Shown: positions 51,404 to 61,327, counted from the first letter of the stretch. The stretch: 64,000 bases of DNA from JAJDZL01 sp965220665 (GCA_965220665.1 CBDCQQ010000005.1:372001-436000); one strand, 5' to 3'. Notes: generated by a model not told the origin, from the letters alone. Made by a program: numbers and translations.

Positions 51404-54400
51404 GCCTTGTCCTTTGATGATTGAAGTTTTGACAGGTCTGCCACTTCGCAGAATAAGTCGTAGACGTAGCCGACCAAAGCGATGCGATTTTCTCTGAGTT
51501 CAAGGTCCTCATCCATCACCATAACAGTGTCGAAGAGATCATCAATTGGATCTCTGAGTTGAGCAAGCATGCGAAGAATCGCATCAAAACTGAAAGACGC
51601 CCTTAACGACTCTATTTCAACAGCGAATTGCTTCGCTTTGTAAAACAGTGCTACTTCAGCCGGTTCCTGCAGTCGGTCGGAATCAACTTCTCGAGCGTTC
51701 AAGGTGTCTACGTGATTCAATATGTTGCGAATCCGCTTGTTCGCGGCAATTAAGTCGGAATACTCTTGCATTTCCCGAAAGCTTCTTACAGCCTTCATTC
51801 TTTTGTCAAATTCCAACGGACTGCTGGGTTTGAGTTCAATGACCGCGTTGAATTCATCCGTGGCATAACCCAGCTCCAAATAGTAGTGCCTTAATCGTTC
51901 GAGCATGAATTCAAATAGACGCATCAAGTCATCTTTTGTTGGACTCTGCGCACTATCACTTTTGGATACTTCCGCCTGTTCCTGATAGATGTCTGCCGAG
52001 ATTTGCAACACATTGCGCAGATCCAGATTCAGCTTGTGCTCAATGATGATGCAAAGAACCGCCAGCGCCATGCGTCGCAATGAAAATGGATCACGGTCTC
52101 CTTTAGCCACTTCGCCGACACTCGTGAGTCCGACAAGTGAGTCAATCCGATCAGCAATCGCAACAACTATCCCGACATCCGTTTTAGGCAACTCACCTGC
52201 AGCCGATACTGGCATGTAGTGTTCCTGTATTGCACCGCAGACGCTTTCTGGATAACCGTCGAGCTTTGCGTAACACCGTCCCATAATGCCTTGCAGCTCT
52301 GGAAATTCCCCGACCATCTCACTAACCAGGTCGGCTTTTGCAAGTCGTGATGCATCTCGAAAGTCGTCACTTGCGGTAAATACCTGGGCCGCAATGCGAA
52401 CTGCCAACTGTTGGATGCGATCAGACTTTCGAGAATAGGAGCCAAGTCTGCGGTGAAATACCAGATGCTGCAAGCCAGGCAGCATGTCCTGCAGAGGTTT
52501 CTTGCAATCCTGCTCATAAAAGAATTTGGCATCAGAAAGCCGCGCCCGAAGGACCCGTTCATTGCCAACTACAATTCTGTTTGCCCGCTCTTCATTCGTG
52601 GGTGTAATGTTTGCAACTGCGAAGAATTTTGGCTGCAAGGTTCCCTTTTCATCAAATACAGGAAAGTACTTTTGGTGTTTTCGCATCGATGAGATCAGAA
52701 CCTCAGGCGGCAACTTCAGAAACTCGGTGCTGAAAGTACCGCAAAATGCATATGGCCACTCCACCAGGTCGGTCACTTCATCCAGCAAATCATCATCCTT
52801 CATAGCAGTTCCCTGGAAACGAATTTCCAAATCTCGCAACTGATTCTGAATTGCCTGCCTGCGTTCCGCGCGATCTGCCATCACGCGCCCTTGTTCAAAG
52901 AGCACGGCTGAGTAACTTCCTGCTTCTTTAAGCTGAATGGGGCCAGAAACTTGAAATCGATGTCCGTATGTCAACGAACCCGATTCAATAGTCAAAAGTT
53001 GACAGGGAATGACATAAGTGCCGTGCATTATCACCACCCAGTGGACAGGACGAACAAATTCGTGACTGAAATCTCCCCAACGCATTCGCTTTGGAATTGG
53101 CAGTCGAGACAGAGCAGACTCTGCGCAATTAGGAATCATTTCCTGGGCCAATTTACCGAATTCCTTATACCGGTAGGCCAAAAACCTGCCTGACTCATTT
53201 TCTAGTGTATCGAGATCCTCAACGGTAACGCCACAACCTTTTGCGAACCCATACGCTGCTTTCGAAGGCGAGCCATCCTGCTCGAATGCCCGCTCTAGAG
53301 ATGGTCCCCGCTTGACTTTCTCTATATCCTGACTGCGAGTCAGTACATTTTCAATGATGACTGCAATTCGACGGGGTGTCGCATACCACTTTGATGCTGC
53401 ATTGACTGAATCGATTAATCCAGCTTGTACAAGTTCGCGCTTAAGTTCATTTTCAAGCGCTTGACCAAGTTTGGCGACTGCTTGAGGTGGAAGTTCTTCA
53501 GTGCCCAATTCAAACAACAGTGGCATTGATGCCGAATCTGAAACATCGGTAGGTAGTATAGAATCAGGGTTTGATTCATCAGGTAATTTAACTGCAGGGT
53601 CTCGAAGCCGCGGAAAGTTCTTTAACTCACGGCTCTCGTAATAGCAATGTGCAACACTACGGGCAAGAGCGCGCACCCGACCGATATATACAGCTCGTTC
53701 AGTTACCCCAATCGTTCGTCTTGAATCCAACAAGTTGAACAGATGAGATGCTTTCAGCACCTGTTCATAGGCAGGCAGCGGCAAATCAATTTCAGTCAGT
53801 GATTTACAGGCCACTTCTGCAGCATCGAATTGACGAAACAGGGTTTCCGTATCGGCTGTCTCAAAATTGTATTTGGACTGCTCGTATTCATTTTGATGGT
53901 AGAGGTCGCCATAGCTGACATCATCGTTCCAAATAAGGTCAAAAATGCTGTCGACGCCTTGAACGTACATGGCAATTCGTTCAAGTCCATAGGTAATTTC
54001 TCCAGTCACCGGTTGACATTCCAGCCCGCCGACCTGTTGAAAGTACGTGACCTGAGTAATTTCCATGCCATTGAGCCAGACCTCCCAACCCAGACCCCAT
54101 GCTCCCAGTGTTGGAGATTCCCAGTCATCCTCAACGAACCGAATGTCGTCTAGCAATGGGTCGATACCAAGTGACTTGAGCGATCCCAGATAAAGATCTT
54201 GGAAATCAACTGGTGAGGGCTTTAGTACAACCTGGTACTGGAAATAGTGCTGCAGCCTGTTAGGATTGTTACCATAGCGGCCATCAGTTGGTCGTCTCGA
54301 TGGCTGAACGTAGGCTGAGCGGGCGGGCTCTGGGCCAACCGCACCGAGAAAAGTTGCCGGGTGAAATGTGCCAGCGCCAACTTCCATGTCATAAGGCTGC

Positions 54401-54465
54401 AAAATAACGCAACCCTGCTCTCCCCAGTAATGATTGAGAGCGGAAATGATTTGCTGGAAATTCAA
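51400..54465 (-). CDS. glyQS: Glycyl-tRNA synthetase, alpha-beta fusion
   Basis: Charges tRNA-Gly with glycine. One uninterrupted frame of 1,021 residues joins both chains that are separate (GlyQ 303, GlyS 689) in E. coli. The alpha part (about 1-295) opens NFQQIISALNHYWGEQGCVI and has EVGAGTFHPATFLGAVGPEP, the class II active site. A linker (LPDESNPDSILPTDVSDSAS) leads into the beta part, which begins MPLLFELGTEELPPQAVAKL like free GlyS and continues with the HD-like domain and the anticodon-binding C-terminus (RENRIALVGYVYDLF). Fused forms are known in chlamydiae and plant organelles; in this context it is notable. Confidence 0.95.
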   Translation of the reverse strand: MNFQQIISALNHYWGEQGCVILQPYDMEVGAGTFHPATFLGAVGPEPARSAYVQPSRRPTDGRYGNNPNRLQHYFQYQVVLKPSPVDFQDLYLGSLKSLGIDPLLDDIRFVEDDWESPTLGAWGLGWEVWLNGMEITQVTYFQQVGGLECQPVTGEITYGLERIAMYVQGVDSIFDLIWNDDVSYGDLYHQNEYEQSKYNFETADTETLFRQFDAAEVACKSLTEIDLPLPAYEQVLKASHLFNLLDSRRTIGVTERAVYIGRVRALARSVAHCYYESRELKNFPRLRDPAVKLPDESNPDSILPTDVSDSASMPLLFELGTEELPPQAVAKLGQALENELKRELVQAGLIDSVNAASKWYATPRRIAVIIENVLTRSQDIEKVKRGPSLERAFEQDGSPSKAAYGFAKGCGVTVEDLDTLENESGRFLAYRYKEFGKLAQEMIPNCAESALSRLPIPKRMRWGDFSHEFVRPVHWVVIMHGTYVIPCQLLTIESGSLTYGHRFQVSGPIQLKEAGSYSAVLFEQGRVMADRAERRQAIQNQLRDLEIRFQGTAMKDDDLLDEVTDLVEWPYAFCGTFSTEFLKLPPEVLISSMRKHQKYFPVFDEKGTLQPKFFAVANITPTNEERANRIVVGNERVLRARLSDAKFFYEQDCKKPLQDMLPGLQHLVFHRRLGSYSRKSDRIQQLAVRIAAQVFTASDDFRDASRLAKADLVSEMVGEFPELQGIMGRCYAKLDGYPESVCGAIQEHYMPVSAAGELPKTDVGIVVAIADRIDSLVGLTSVGEVAKGDRDPFSLRRMALAVLCIIIEHKLNLDLRNVLQISADIYQEQAEVSKSDSAQSPTKDDLMRLFEFMLERLRHYYLELGYATDEFNAVIELKPSSPLEFDKRMKAVRSFREMQEYSDLIAANKRIRNILNHVDTLNAREVDSDRLQEPAEVALFYKAKQFAVEIESLRASFSFDAILRMLAQLRDPIDDLFDTVMVMDEDLELRENRIALVGYVYDLFCEVADLSKLQSSKDKA

Positions 54466-54599
54466 AGGTTACTTACGCGTGTAGAAGCAACAGAAAGACA
54501 TACTAGCAGATATCTGTCGAACTGCCTAAATTGTCCAATCGAGGGTGCGAAACGATGTGATTGTGTTTATAGACAATGAAAATTATACCTGACACGACT

Positions 54600-54842
54600 T
54601 TATTGGTTTTTGCCTGGAATCATCAATAACGATATAACAAATGATGACGGGTCATATAGTACTGCAGTGGATGGTGCAGGAAGATTGATCGTTGTTGACA
54701 AGAAAAACTTTACCGGATCGCGGTAGTCCAGCGGTACCGAACCGGCGACGACCTGTTCCAACGTGATCTCAAACTCGTCGGGACTGAAAGAGCTCCCTTC
54801 CCGCACCTCTTAGCGGGGTGTGACAACCTTGTACCAAGAATA
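54600..54842 (-). pseudogene. N-terminal remnant of a DUF499 ATPase
   Basis: Minus-strand translation gives SWYKVVTPR, an in-frame TAA, then EVREGSSFSPDEFEI, TLEQVVAGSVPLDYRDPVKF and a short divergent tail. The pattern PWxxVVxPxxDVxxGxFxxxEFAxxLxxVxxGxAPxxYxDPxxFFxxT is the start of DUF499 proteins, large ATPases found in anti-phage clusters. Only about 60 codons survive, with a nonsense codon. It lies between glyQS and a DUF433/DUF5615 pair. Confidence 0.55.
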
Positions 54843-54843
54843 C

Positions 54844-55218
54844 CTAGTCATTGTCGTACTCAACAGTACTTGCAATCCGGACTCGGATACGCCCGGTCGT
54901 AACCACAATGATTGCGCGGTTGCGAATCGCATCGCTCTCGTTCTCAATCAAGTCAAGCATGGCTTTCGCCTGCTCGGTTACGCTAAGCGCTGCAAATCGA
55001 ATAACACACGGATGTGGAAGGTGTCGGAGAAAGATCAGTTTCCCAAAGTCCTTATCCTTCGTTACAAGCACACGTTCCTGTTCGTATGCCATCGCAAGCA
55101 GCTCTTCGTCTGGGGCATCGGAGTATCCTTCCGAGGCCGACAAGACATCATGACCGGCGTCGGTTAACGTCTTGTAAATTGTCCTCGATGCGGCGCAGAC
55201 ATCGAGAAGAAACTTCAC
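54844..55218 (-). CDS. DUF5615 PIN-like protein (toxin-like)
   Basis: A 124-residue PIN-like protein of family DUF5615. MKFLLDVCAASRTIYKTLTD carries the first acidic site, GHDVLSASEGYSDAPDEELL the next, and RVLVTKDKDFGKLIFLRHLP the Asp pair and Lys/Arg of the predicted nuclease core. The start overlaps the DUF433 stop by four bases. This pair is intact, in contrast to the decayed one at 22501-22875. Biochemical activity of the family is not well defined. Confidence 0.85.
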   Translation of the reverse strand: MKFLLDVCAASRTIYKTLTDAGHDVLSASEGYSDAPDEELLAMAYEQERVLVTKDKDFGKLIFLRHLPHPCVIRFAALSVTEQAKAMLDLIENESDAIRNRAIIVVTTGRIRVRIASTVEYDND

Positions 55219-55472
55219 GATGCGGCTCGAGCCGGAATTCGGTCATGAATTTCCTCACCAGCTAAAGAGCGGTGGGCGTAGAGAAGGCACGCCTGGATGT
55301 CCTCCGGCTCAAGGATGGGATACTCACTGAGTATGGTCTCGACGCTATCGCCCGCAGCCAACATTTCCAACACATGCTCGACCGCGAAACGCATGCCGCG
55401 GATAATTGGTTTACCGCCAAAAATGTCGGCGCGGAAAGTAATGCGATCAAGCAGATTAATTTCTTGAGTCAT
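55215..55472 (-). CDS. DUF433-domain protein (antitoxin-like)
   Basis: About 85 residues from ATG 55472, preceded by AAGGAGAACGAAACT (good ribosome site). FGGKPIIRGMRFAVEHVLEM is the DUF433 core (GGKPxIxGTRxxVxxxLxxL), followed by LAAGDSVETILSEYPILEPE and the recognition helix DIQACLLYAHRSLA. It overlaps the following DUF5615 gene (ATGA), showing that the two are co-translated as a toxin-antitoxin-like pair. Confidence 0.85.
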   Translation of the reverse strand: MTQEINLLDRITFRADIFGGKPIIRGMRFAVEHVLEMLAAGDSVETILSEYPILEPEDIQACLLYAHRSLAGEEIHDRIPARAAS

Positions 55473-55623
55473 AGTTTCGTTCTCCTTCGATTTGGTTCTT
55501 CGTGTTCCAGTGATCCAGCGATACGGCAACGGCCAGTATGCTAGAGGTGACGGGTTGGTAAAACCGGTTCACTATATTCTGACACTCATCTTCTTCAAAT
55601 TCAATTAGGTTATTCTTATTCAT
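55456..55623 (-). CDS. Possible 55-residue protein ahead of the DUF433 gene
   Basis: ATG at 55623 opens a frame of 55 codons (MNKNNLIEFEEDECQNIVNR at its start) that overlaps the DUF433 start by 17 bases in another frame. It would be acidic at the N-terminus with a central hydrophobic stretch (SSILAVAVSL). No clear ribosome site. It may be a leader peptide or chance. Confidence 0.3.
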   Translation of the reverse strand: MNKNNLIEFEEDECQNIVNRFYQPVTSSILAVAVSLDHWNTKNQIEGERNYDSRN

Positions 55624-55829
55624 AGTGGCGTATCTCTCTAGTTGGTTGTAAAAATTGCTTTCCTACATTTAACCAGATACGCTATTTGTCGCCCCTTCGG
55701 CGCACTACTCTTGGGCATAACTCAATCCTATGAGTTCCGCTTCAAACATTGAAAATTAGTGGTAACATTCCAGTCATTTTGATTGAACAGATAACATTCG
55801 AATACTACCAACATTGTCTCTAGAAAACC

Positions 55830-56541
55830 TTACTGATTGTCCGTTGATGTAACAAAAATTTCTTTTGAATTCTCGTTAATGAGCTTGCCTTTGAGATATG
55901 GCACAACCTTAAATCCCATTTGTGACAGGCTAGATTTTGTTGCCTCATCAGTTATTATCACTTCTATAGGTAGCAGTTGCCCTCCGCCATAAGCAAATCT
56001 ATGTGTTCATACGCGAACTTTCCAAAAGAAAGCGCCGACCCGCCAACAATTAGTACCGACAATACTAAATTTCTTGGTAAAGCATCTTTGATACCATACC
56101 AAGTTAGTGATCTTTGAAATGCCATAGTTGATATTGACCATACTAAAGTAAGGACGTACAAATGAAACATTGGATCAATAGGAAAGAGATAGATTGAAAA
56201 CAATAGAAACGCTACAAGAAACAAAAGCATTTCAACTACGATTTTGATTCTGAAATACAAAATTGATTGACCAAACCTAGTTTCAGAATCGTTGATCCTG
56301 TTCAATATGTATATGAATAGACTTGGACTCAAACACAATAAAAATATGAAAGTACTAAGTTTATTCGTAAATTAAATAGGAACGAAAGCACTATGCAGGG
56401 AATACAACTATAAAATGCCAATCTAAAGTAAAAATGATGCTTAGCGATACTTACCCAAAACTTACTACTACCAAGTTGTTTTGCAAATTTTATTTCTTCG
56501 TCAAAATCTATATCTCTCGTTACTAGTGGGTTACCTACCAT
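55830..56541 (-). pseudogene. Frameshifted membrane protein of unknown family
   Basis: Three consecutive minus-strand frames join into one protein. From ATG 56541 MVGNPLVTRDIDFDEEIKFA runs into a membrane segment; near 56345 the frame must shift to continue TFIFLLCLSPSLFIYILNRI and two further hydrophobic segments; near 55975 it must shift again to read QLLPIEVIITDEATKSSLSQ and a soluble tail ending in TAA at 55832-55830. The joined product would have about four membrane helices and a C-terminal cytoplasmic domain. Either two indels occurred in the genome or the assembly has errors at homopolymers. It overlaps the end of the preceding DUF6602-like fragment. Confidence 0.5.
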
Positions 56542-56740
56542 GACGAACCACAATCGGAACAATGTCGAGTATTGTGGATTCTTCCCGAATTAAACTCTTT
56601 ACAGATTTAATATATTCGACACCCTTCTCAAGTCCGTCGAGGTCCAGGCACGATTTTACTTCGATGGTACCAAATACAGACTCGCAGTAAAAGAAGTTGA
56701 TATCGTTTTCATCTAAAGAATACGATTGACAACACGTCAT
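56531..56740 (-). pseudogene. DUF6602-like nuclease-fold fragment
   Basis: A 69-codon frame with NFFYCESVFGTIEVKSCLDL and GLEKGVEYIKSVKSLIR. CExVxxxIEVKSxLxxxxLxxxxxNIxSVKxL is the core of DUF6602, a PD-(D/E)XK-like domain (Glu and Lys of IEVK). The N-terminal half with the first catalytic Asp is not found upstream, so the gene is truncated. Its last codons overlap the start of the downstream membrane protein, which suggests they once formed an operon. Confidence 0.5.
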
Positions 56741-57243
56741 CTTCGGTACCCATTTTGAGAAAACACTTCACCGTTACGTAATCCGTAGCAACGAGGTATC
56801 AGTGGTCGCAGATATTGTTTAACTATTTATTCTTTGTGGCGACCACCGGTTCCCATATTCAAGAATAGCTTCCCTTCATCTGCACTCTTTATCAATATTT
56901 GCACATGAATTCGAACACCTTCTAAGTGTGTATTCATGTTTCCAAATCTCCCTACGTGGCGCGATTCGAGAATTCTAGAGGAAATTCGATTAGACCAGAC
57001 TGCCTGACTTAAATCAAAGGTGAAAGTAACTGTTTATTATTTTCAAGACATTAATTTTAATTTTTCTTCGAAGCATCTGCAGTACGGGCGTGATTGTACC
57101 TTGTTTACAAGCAACTATATCTATCTGTATGAAAAAATTGATAATTCGAAGCGTACAATTCAACAGCAAAACAGGCTGGCCTGCTGGAAAATCATGACGC
57201 GATTCTTGAACTGTGATGCTCAAGTCCCTCCGGCTTACATCAG
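56741..57243. other. Intergenic, no gene recognised
   Basis: About 500 AT-rich bases between the DUF6602-like fragment and the SWIM gene. Short frames on both strands have no recognisable feature. Confidence 0.5.
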
Positions 57244-58098
57244 TTAGGGTGTGCTCTTTTTCGGCTCAGGCAGACTCTTGGCTACGCGCGTATAGACTTC
57301 ACCCATAGCATCAAGAAACGATTTATTGCCAGTCCAGAACTCAGGATAGTCGCCCGCTCGCCGCATGGGAAGAACACTTACCGGCGGCTCTTCGATATCC
57401 GCACTGCGCGGTAATGTGCCCCCGAGCCAGAACGCCCCTAGATCAGTGGGCGCCATGTCCAAGTCTGAGGCTGCCAATGCCTGAAATTGTGATTCCTGAA
57501 GCGTTTCCAGTGGGTCCATATCATCCAGGTCGATTTCACTGGCCAGAGCGGTGCCAAAATCAGATTTTCTGACAGCATCGAACAACTCACTTCGCTTCAG
57601 TCCCCGAAGTTCAAACAGCAGAAACGGGTCGCGGTCTAGCATCTCAGCGACTCTGTAGTACACCCCGGCAACATGTTTGCAAGGATTGGCCCAGTCCGGA
57701 CAACTGCATTTAGAATGAATTTCCTTGGTTCCTCGGGGCAGCAAACTGACTGGTGAGCCTTCCAGCGCCTGCTCAATTGTTGGCGGCATGTCGCCTAGCA
57801 CCAGATGGGTCACCCAGTTGGCATTTTCACCCAGACGTTTAAGAGACTTTGCCCACTGGCTACGAGAGACTTGGGTGAGTTTCACGTTGACGGTGTACTT
57901 TGGAACCCTGTAAACGCCAAAATGTGGATTGATGTTGCCCAACACGGTAGCCTTGACAGTGCCGCCCACTATGGAGAATTTCACAATTCGGTTTGGCCCC
58001 GTATAGCTACGCCCTCGCGCCAGCCGACCCGGGTCCATGAAACCCTCAAGCGCTGCCAGAAAATCCCGGCCCCACCAGGTTTTGCTACGGTCTGCCAC
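57244..58098 (-). CDS. SWIM zinc-finger protein
   Basis: A 284-residue cytoplasmic protein with a SWIM zinc finger, CSCPDWANPCKHVAGVYYRV (CxC...CxH), near residues 130-150. The N-terminal part (FLDPGRLARGRSYTGPNRIV-like, residues about 15-40) and the SLKRLGENANWVTHLVLGDM segment match COG4279 proteins. It lies 31 bp behind a SNF2-family ATPase gene on the same strand, a pairing that recurs in many bacteria. The finger probably binds DNA or the ATPase. The biological role of the pair is not established. Confidence 0.88.
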   Translation of the reverse strand: MADRSKTWWGRDFLAALEGFMDPGRLARGRSYTGPNRIVKFSIVGGTVKATVLGNINPHFGVYRVPKYTVNVKLTQVSRSQWAKSLKRLGENANWVTHLVLGDMPPTIEQALEGSPVSLLPRGTKEIHSKCSCPDWANPCKHVAGVYYRVAEMLDRDPFLLFELRGLKRSELFDAVRKSDFGTALASEIDLDDMDPLETLQESQFQALAASDLDMAPTDLGAFWLGGTLPRSADIEEPPVSVLPMRRAGDYPEFWTGNKSFLDAMGEVYTRVAKSLPEPKKSTP

Positions 58099-58129
58099 TA
58101 TTATTCTCTCCTGTTGTGCTGTTTAGGCG

Positions 58130-61100
58130 TCATGCGATCGCCGCGTTGGACCGATCAAGACTGATTAACGCCTTGAATTCGTCATTCCCCATGTCCGACA
58201 GCCAAGATTCACCTGTGCCGACTACTTCCTCAGCCAATTGTTTCTTTGTCTCGATCAGCCGATCGATTTTCTCTTCCAGAGTGCCCAGCGTAACCATTTT
58301 GTGAACCATAACTACCTTGCTCTGCCCAATCCGATAAGCCCGATCAGTCGCCTGATTCTCGACTGCCGGATTCCACCATCGGTCGAAATGAATGACATGA
58401 TTGGCGCGGGTCAGCGTCAGACCAACGCCTGCAGCACGCAATGACAGGACAAACACCGCCGGCCCCGAATTCTGATTCTGAAAACTATCCACCATGTGCT
58501 GGCGCATGCCCATGGGAGTGCCGCCGTACAGATAAAAGACCTGGCAGCCAAGCCGGGCCCGCAAGAGTATCTGCAGGGACTTTCCTATTTCAGTGAACTG
58601 GGTGAATACCAGCGCGCACTCGTTGGCCGCCTGAACTTCTTCCAGCATGTCGCAGACACGCGCAAGTTTGTGTGACCGCGAATGAGAAAACTCACTGCCG
58701 TCCTGGAGGAATTGTGCCGGATGATTGCATATCTGTTTCAAGCGCATGATGGCGGATAGCATGATGCCCTGACGTTCGATTCCCTCTTCTTCAGTCAAGT
58801 TGTTTTCGACTTCCCTGAGGACCGCTTCATAGAGGGTTGCTTGCTCAGTCGTCAGACTGCACTGGGCATTCTGCTCGATTTTGTCAGGGAGGTCACTGAT
58901 GATCGATCGGTCACTTTTCAAACGCCGCAGAATGAAAGGTTTGACAAGCTCTCGAAGACGCACCGTTGCCTCTTTGTCGCCATTACGCATGATTGGGCGC
59001 TCGTATTCCTTCCTGAATTCGGTCACATTGCCCAGAAAACCAGGATTAACAATATTGAAGATCGACCAAAGGTCCAGCAACCGATTCTCGACCGGCGTGC
59101 CAGTCAATGCGATTCGACGTTGCGCAGGAATCGCTGCAAGCGCCTTGGTAATCGCAGCCGTGGGGTTCTTTATGTTCTGTGCCTCATCTACAACCAGTCT
59201 TCGCCATGAAACCGTATTGAGAATCGCCCTATCTCGCCTGGCAACACCATATGATGCGATTACCAGATCCATGCCTTCGATCGCTTTGCGCAATGTCTTG
59301 GCAGTCTTGGAGCGATCGCCGCCATGGTGAATCATGGTTTTCAGTGATGGTGAGAATATTCCAGCTTCACTTTGCCAGTTGCCAAGAAGCGATGTAGGTG
59401 CAACCAGAAGAGTTGGTCCGAAATCCTGACTTTCCGCCTTGTCGCAGAGCAATGTAGCCAGTACCTGAATTGTCTTTCCAAGGCCCATGTCATCTGCAAG
59501 GCAAGCTCCAAATCCAAGATTTTCAAGGCTAACCAGCCAGGAAAAACCGCGCACTTGGTAGTTTCTGAGCTCACCCGACAGTGTGTCTGGCTGCGGCCGG
59601 AGTGCAACCTTTTCGGAATCTCGAAATGCTTCCATGGCATCCGCAAGATCGTCCTCATAAACCACTTCTCGATGTGGGTCAGCTGCGATATGCAACAGTT
59701 CGCGCAGACTGGTTTCCTGGGAAACGGCTTCTTCCTGCCAGTATTGTTCAAGGACATCAATGTCACCTGCACTCAGTTCCATCCACTGACCGCGCATGTA
59801 AACGAGGCCTTCCTTGGTCCTGACAATTTCCTCCCATTCTGTCTCTGTCAGCGGCACACCGTCCATCACAACCGATGGCTGCCAGGAAATCACCGCATTC
59901 ATACTGAGTATCCCCTGCGATTCGGTTCCAGCCCCCTTTTCTCTTTCTGCGCTACGGGCTCTCATCTGAAGCCGCAGGCGCCGTTGTCCGCTGACAGTCC
60001 ACCAGGATGGCACTATGACCCGGAAGCCGGCGCCCTGCAGTACTGCGGCGTAATAGCGCAGAAAATTCAAGGCCTCCCCGCGCGTCAGTACTACACAGTC
60101 AGGCGCCGCTGAGTTCATTCCGTCCCAGAGCCGTTCGTAAAGCCGAGCCGCCTGTCCCAGCTGCAACAGAACTTCTCGAACACTTCGAGCTTGGGGACGG
60201 GATTCCCAGAATTTGGCTAACGGCGTTTGGTAGGACGGGTCTCGACGGGATGAAAGCAGCCACTCCAGTTGCCATGCATTAGGGTACTCTGGATTTGGAT
60301 CATTGAGCCGGAAGCAAATCCGCTCATCAGTTTCTGCCTCTGACCTGTTAATCTGGTTCCGCCATCGCCGCCATTGCTGCCAATCAGTTTGGGTAACTGA
60401 ATCAGACAGCCCATCGAAGCGGTAAGACATTCGCCTGTTCTGAAGTACTGCAAGCAGGGCACTGCCTGGAAACGGGTCTTGGAACATCATGCACAACCCT
60501 ACTGGCAGTCGAGTGCTTCGAACCCTTCTGTTCAATTCTTGAGTAACGAAATGCCAAACCAGTCCTTCGGCATTCAGCATCTGCGGCTCGACCTGCTGGC
60601 TTTTGCGTTGAGAGTTCGCATGCCTCCAGCTGAGCGTGCGGCATACGGCTGGCATAACAGCGGAAAATGTACTGACGATAGATTCTAATGCAGAATCAGT
60701 CAATTCCCAACCAGCAGCAAATTCCAAATCATTAGCAGTCATCCTGCGACGCGCTGTCGTTGATTTTCTGACCGAAGCCTTCGGAATTTTGACACTTGGA
60801 AAAATGGCGGGCAGATAGTCATGCTGTCGGACCGCATCAGTGAGACGACCAGACAGTCTGACCCAAAAGCGAAGATCGTTTCCGATTACGATTTCCGGTA
60901 AAATCAGCAGGCCGTCAATCGAATCCAGCAATGCATAGGAATCGCCAATGGATAAGGCTTCAACAGTCCATTGCTGCCAGATTTCAGGCATGGGAAAATT
61001 GGCATTGACTTCGTCCTGCAACTCAAGTGATGGCACTGGGCAATTATGCGCACTTGGAAGAAAGACAGAAACTTGAGTGGGCTCCAAGTCTGTGCCTGCA

Positions 61101-61327
61101 GACTTGGAATATTCCTTGAAGACATCGGAAAGACGATTCTCCTTCAGGCAGAACGGGTGCTTCTTCAGGCGTGCGCTGCGGCCGGATTTTCCGCCATTCG
61201 GCTTCTTGCCCGCTAAGGCACTGAATGTCCTCTCAGCAGCCGCAAAAGCCTCAGCCCAAACTACGAATTGCCCGTCAGAATCAGCAGGGATCCACCCACC
61301 GTGAAGTACGCATCTGCTTGAATCCAT
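58130..61327 (-). CDS. SNF2-family DEAD/DEAH helicase-like ATPase
   Basis: A 1,065-residue Swi2/Snf2 ATPase, expected to translocate on double-stranded DNA and remodel protein-DNA complexes. The N-terminal ~550 residues are a poorly conserved region (DUF3670-like). The ATPase core has motif I ADDMGLGKTIQVLATLL near 640, DEAQ box LVVDEAQNIKN near 740, and the C-terminal lobe with ALVFTQFTEIGKSLQ, SLRAAGVGLTLTRANHVIHF, DRWWNPAVENQATDRAYRIG. It precedes the SWIM-finger gene by 31 bp. Confidence 0.93.
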   Translation of the reverse strand: MDSSRCVLHGGWIPADSDGQFVVWAEAFAAAERTFSALAGKKPNGGKSGRSARLKKHPFCLKENRLSDVFKEYSKSAGTDLEPTQVSVFLPSAHNCPVPSLELQDEVNANFPMPEIWQQWTVEALSIGDSYALLDSIDGLLILPEIVIGNDLRFWVRLSGRLTDAVRQHDYLPAIFPSVKIPKASVRKSTTARRRMTANDLEFAAGWELTDSALESIVSTFSAVMPAVCRTLSWRHANSQRKSQQVEPQMLNAEGLVWHFVTQELNRRVRSTRLPVGLCMMFQDPFPGSALLAVLQNRRMSYRFDGLSDSVTQTDWQQWRRWRNQINRSEAETDERICFRLNDPNPEYPNAWQLEWLLSSRRDPSYQTPLAKFWESRPQARSVREVLLQLGQAARLYERLWDGMNSAAPDCVVLTRGEALNFLRYYAAVLQGAGFRVIVPSWWTVSGQRRLRLQMRARSAEREKGAGTESQGILSMNAVISWQPSVVMDGVPLTETEWEEIVRTKEGLVYMRGQWMELSAGDIDVLEQYWQEEAVSQETSLRELLHIAADPHREVVYEDDLADAMEAFRDSEKVALRPQPDTLSGELRNYQVRGFSWLVSLENLGFGACLADDMGLGKTIQVLATLLCDKAESQDFGPTLLVAPTSLLGNWQSEAGIFSPSLKTMIHHGGDRSKTAKTLRKAIEGMDLVIASYGVARRDRAILNTVSWRRLVVDEAQNIKNPTAAITKALAAIPAQRRIALTGTPVENRLLDLWSIFNIVNPGFLGNVTEFRKEYERPIMRNGDKEATVRLRELVKPFILRRLKSDRSIISDLPDKIEQNAQCSLTTEQATLYEAVLREVENNLTEEEGIERQGIMLSAIMRLKQICNHPAQFLQDGSEFSHSRSHKLARVCDMLEEVQAANECALVFTQFTEIGKSLQILLRARLGCQVFYLYGGTPMGMRQHMVDSFQNQNSGPAVFVLSLRAAGVGLTLTRANHVIHFDRWWNPAVENQATDRAYRIGQSKVVMVHKMVTLGTLEEKIDRLIETKKQLAEEVVGTGESWLSDMGNDEFKALISLDRSNAAIA

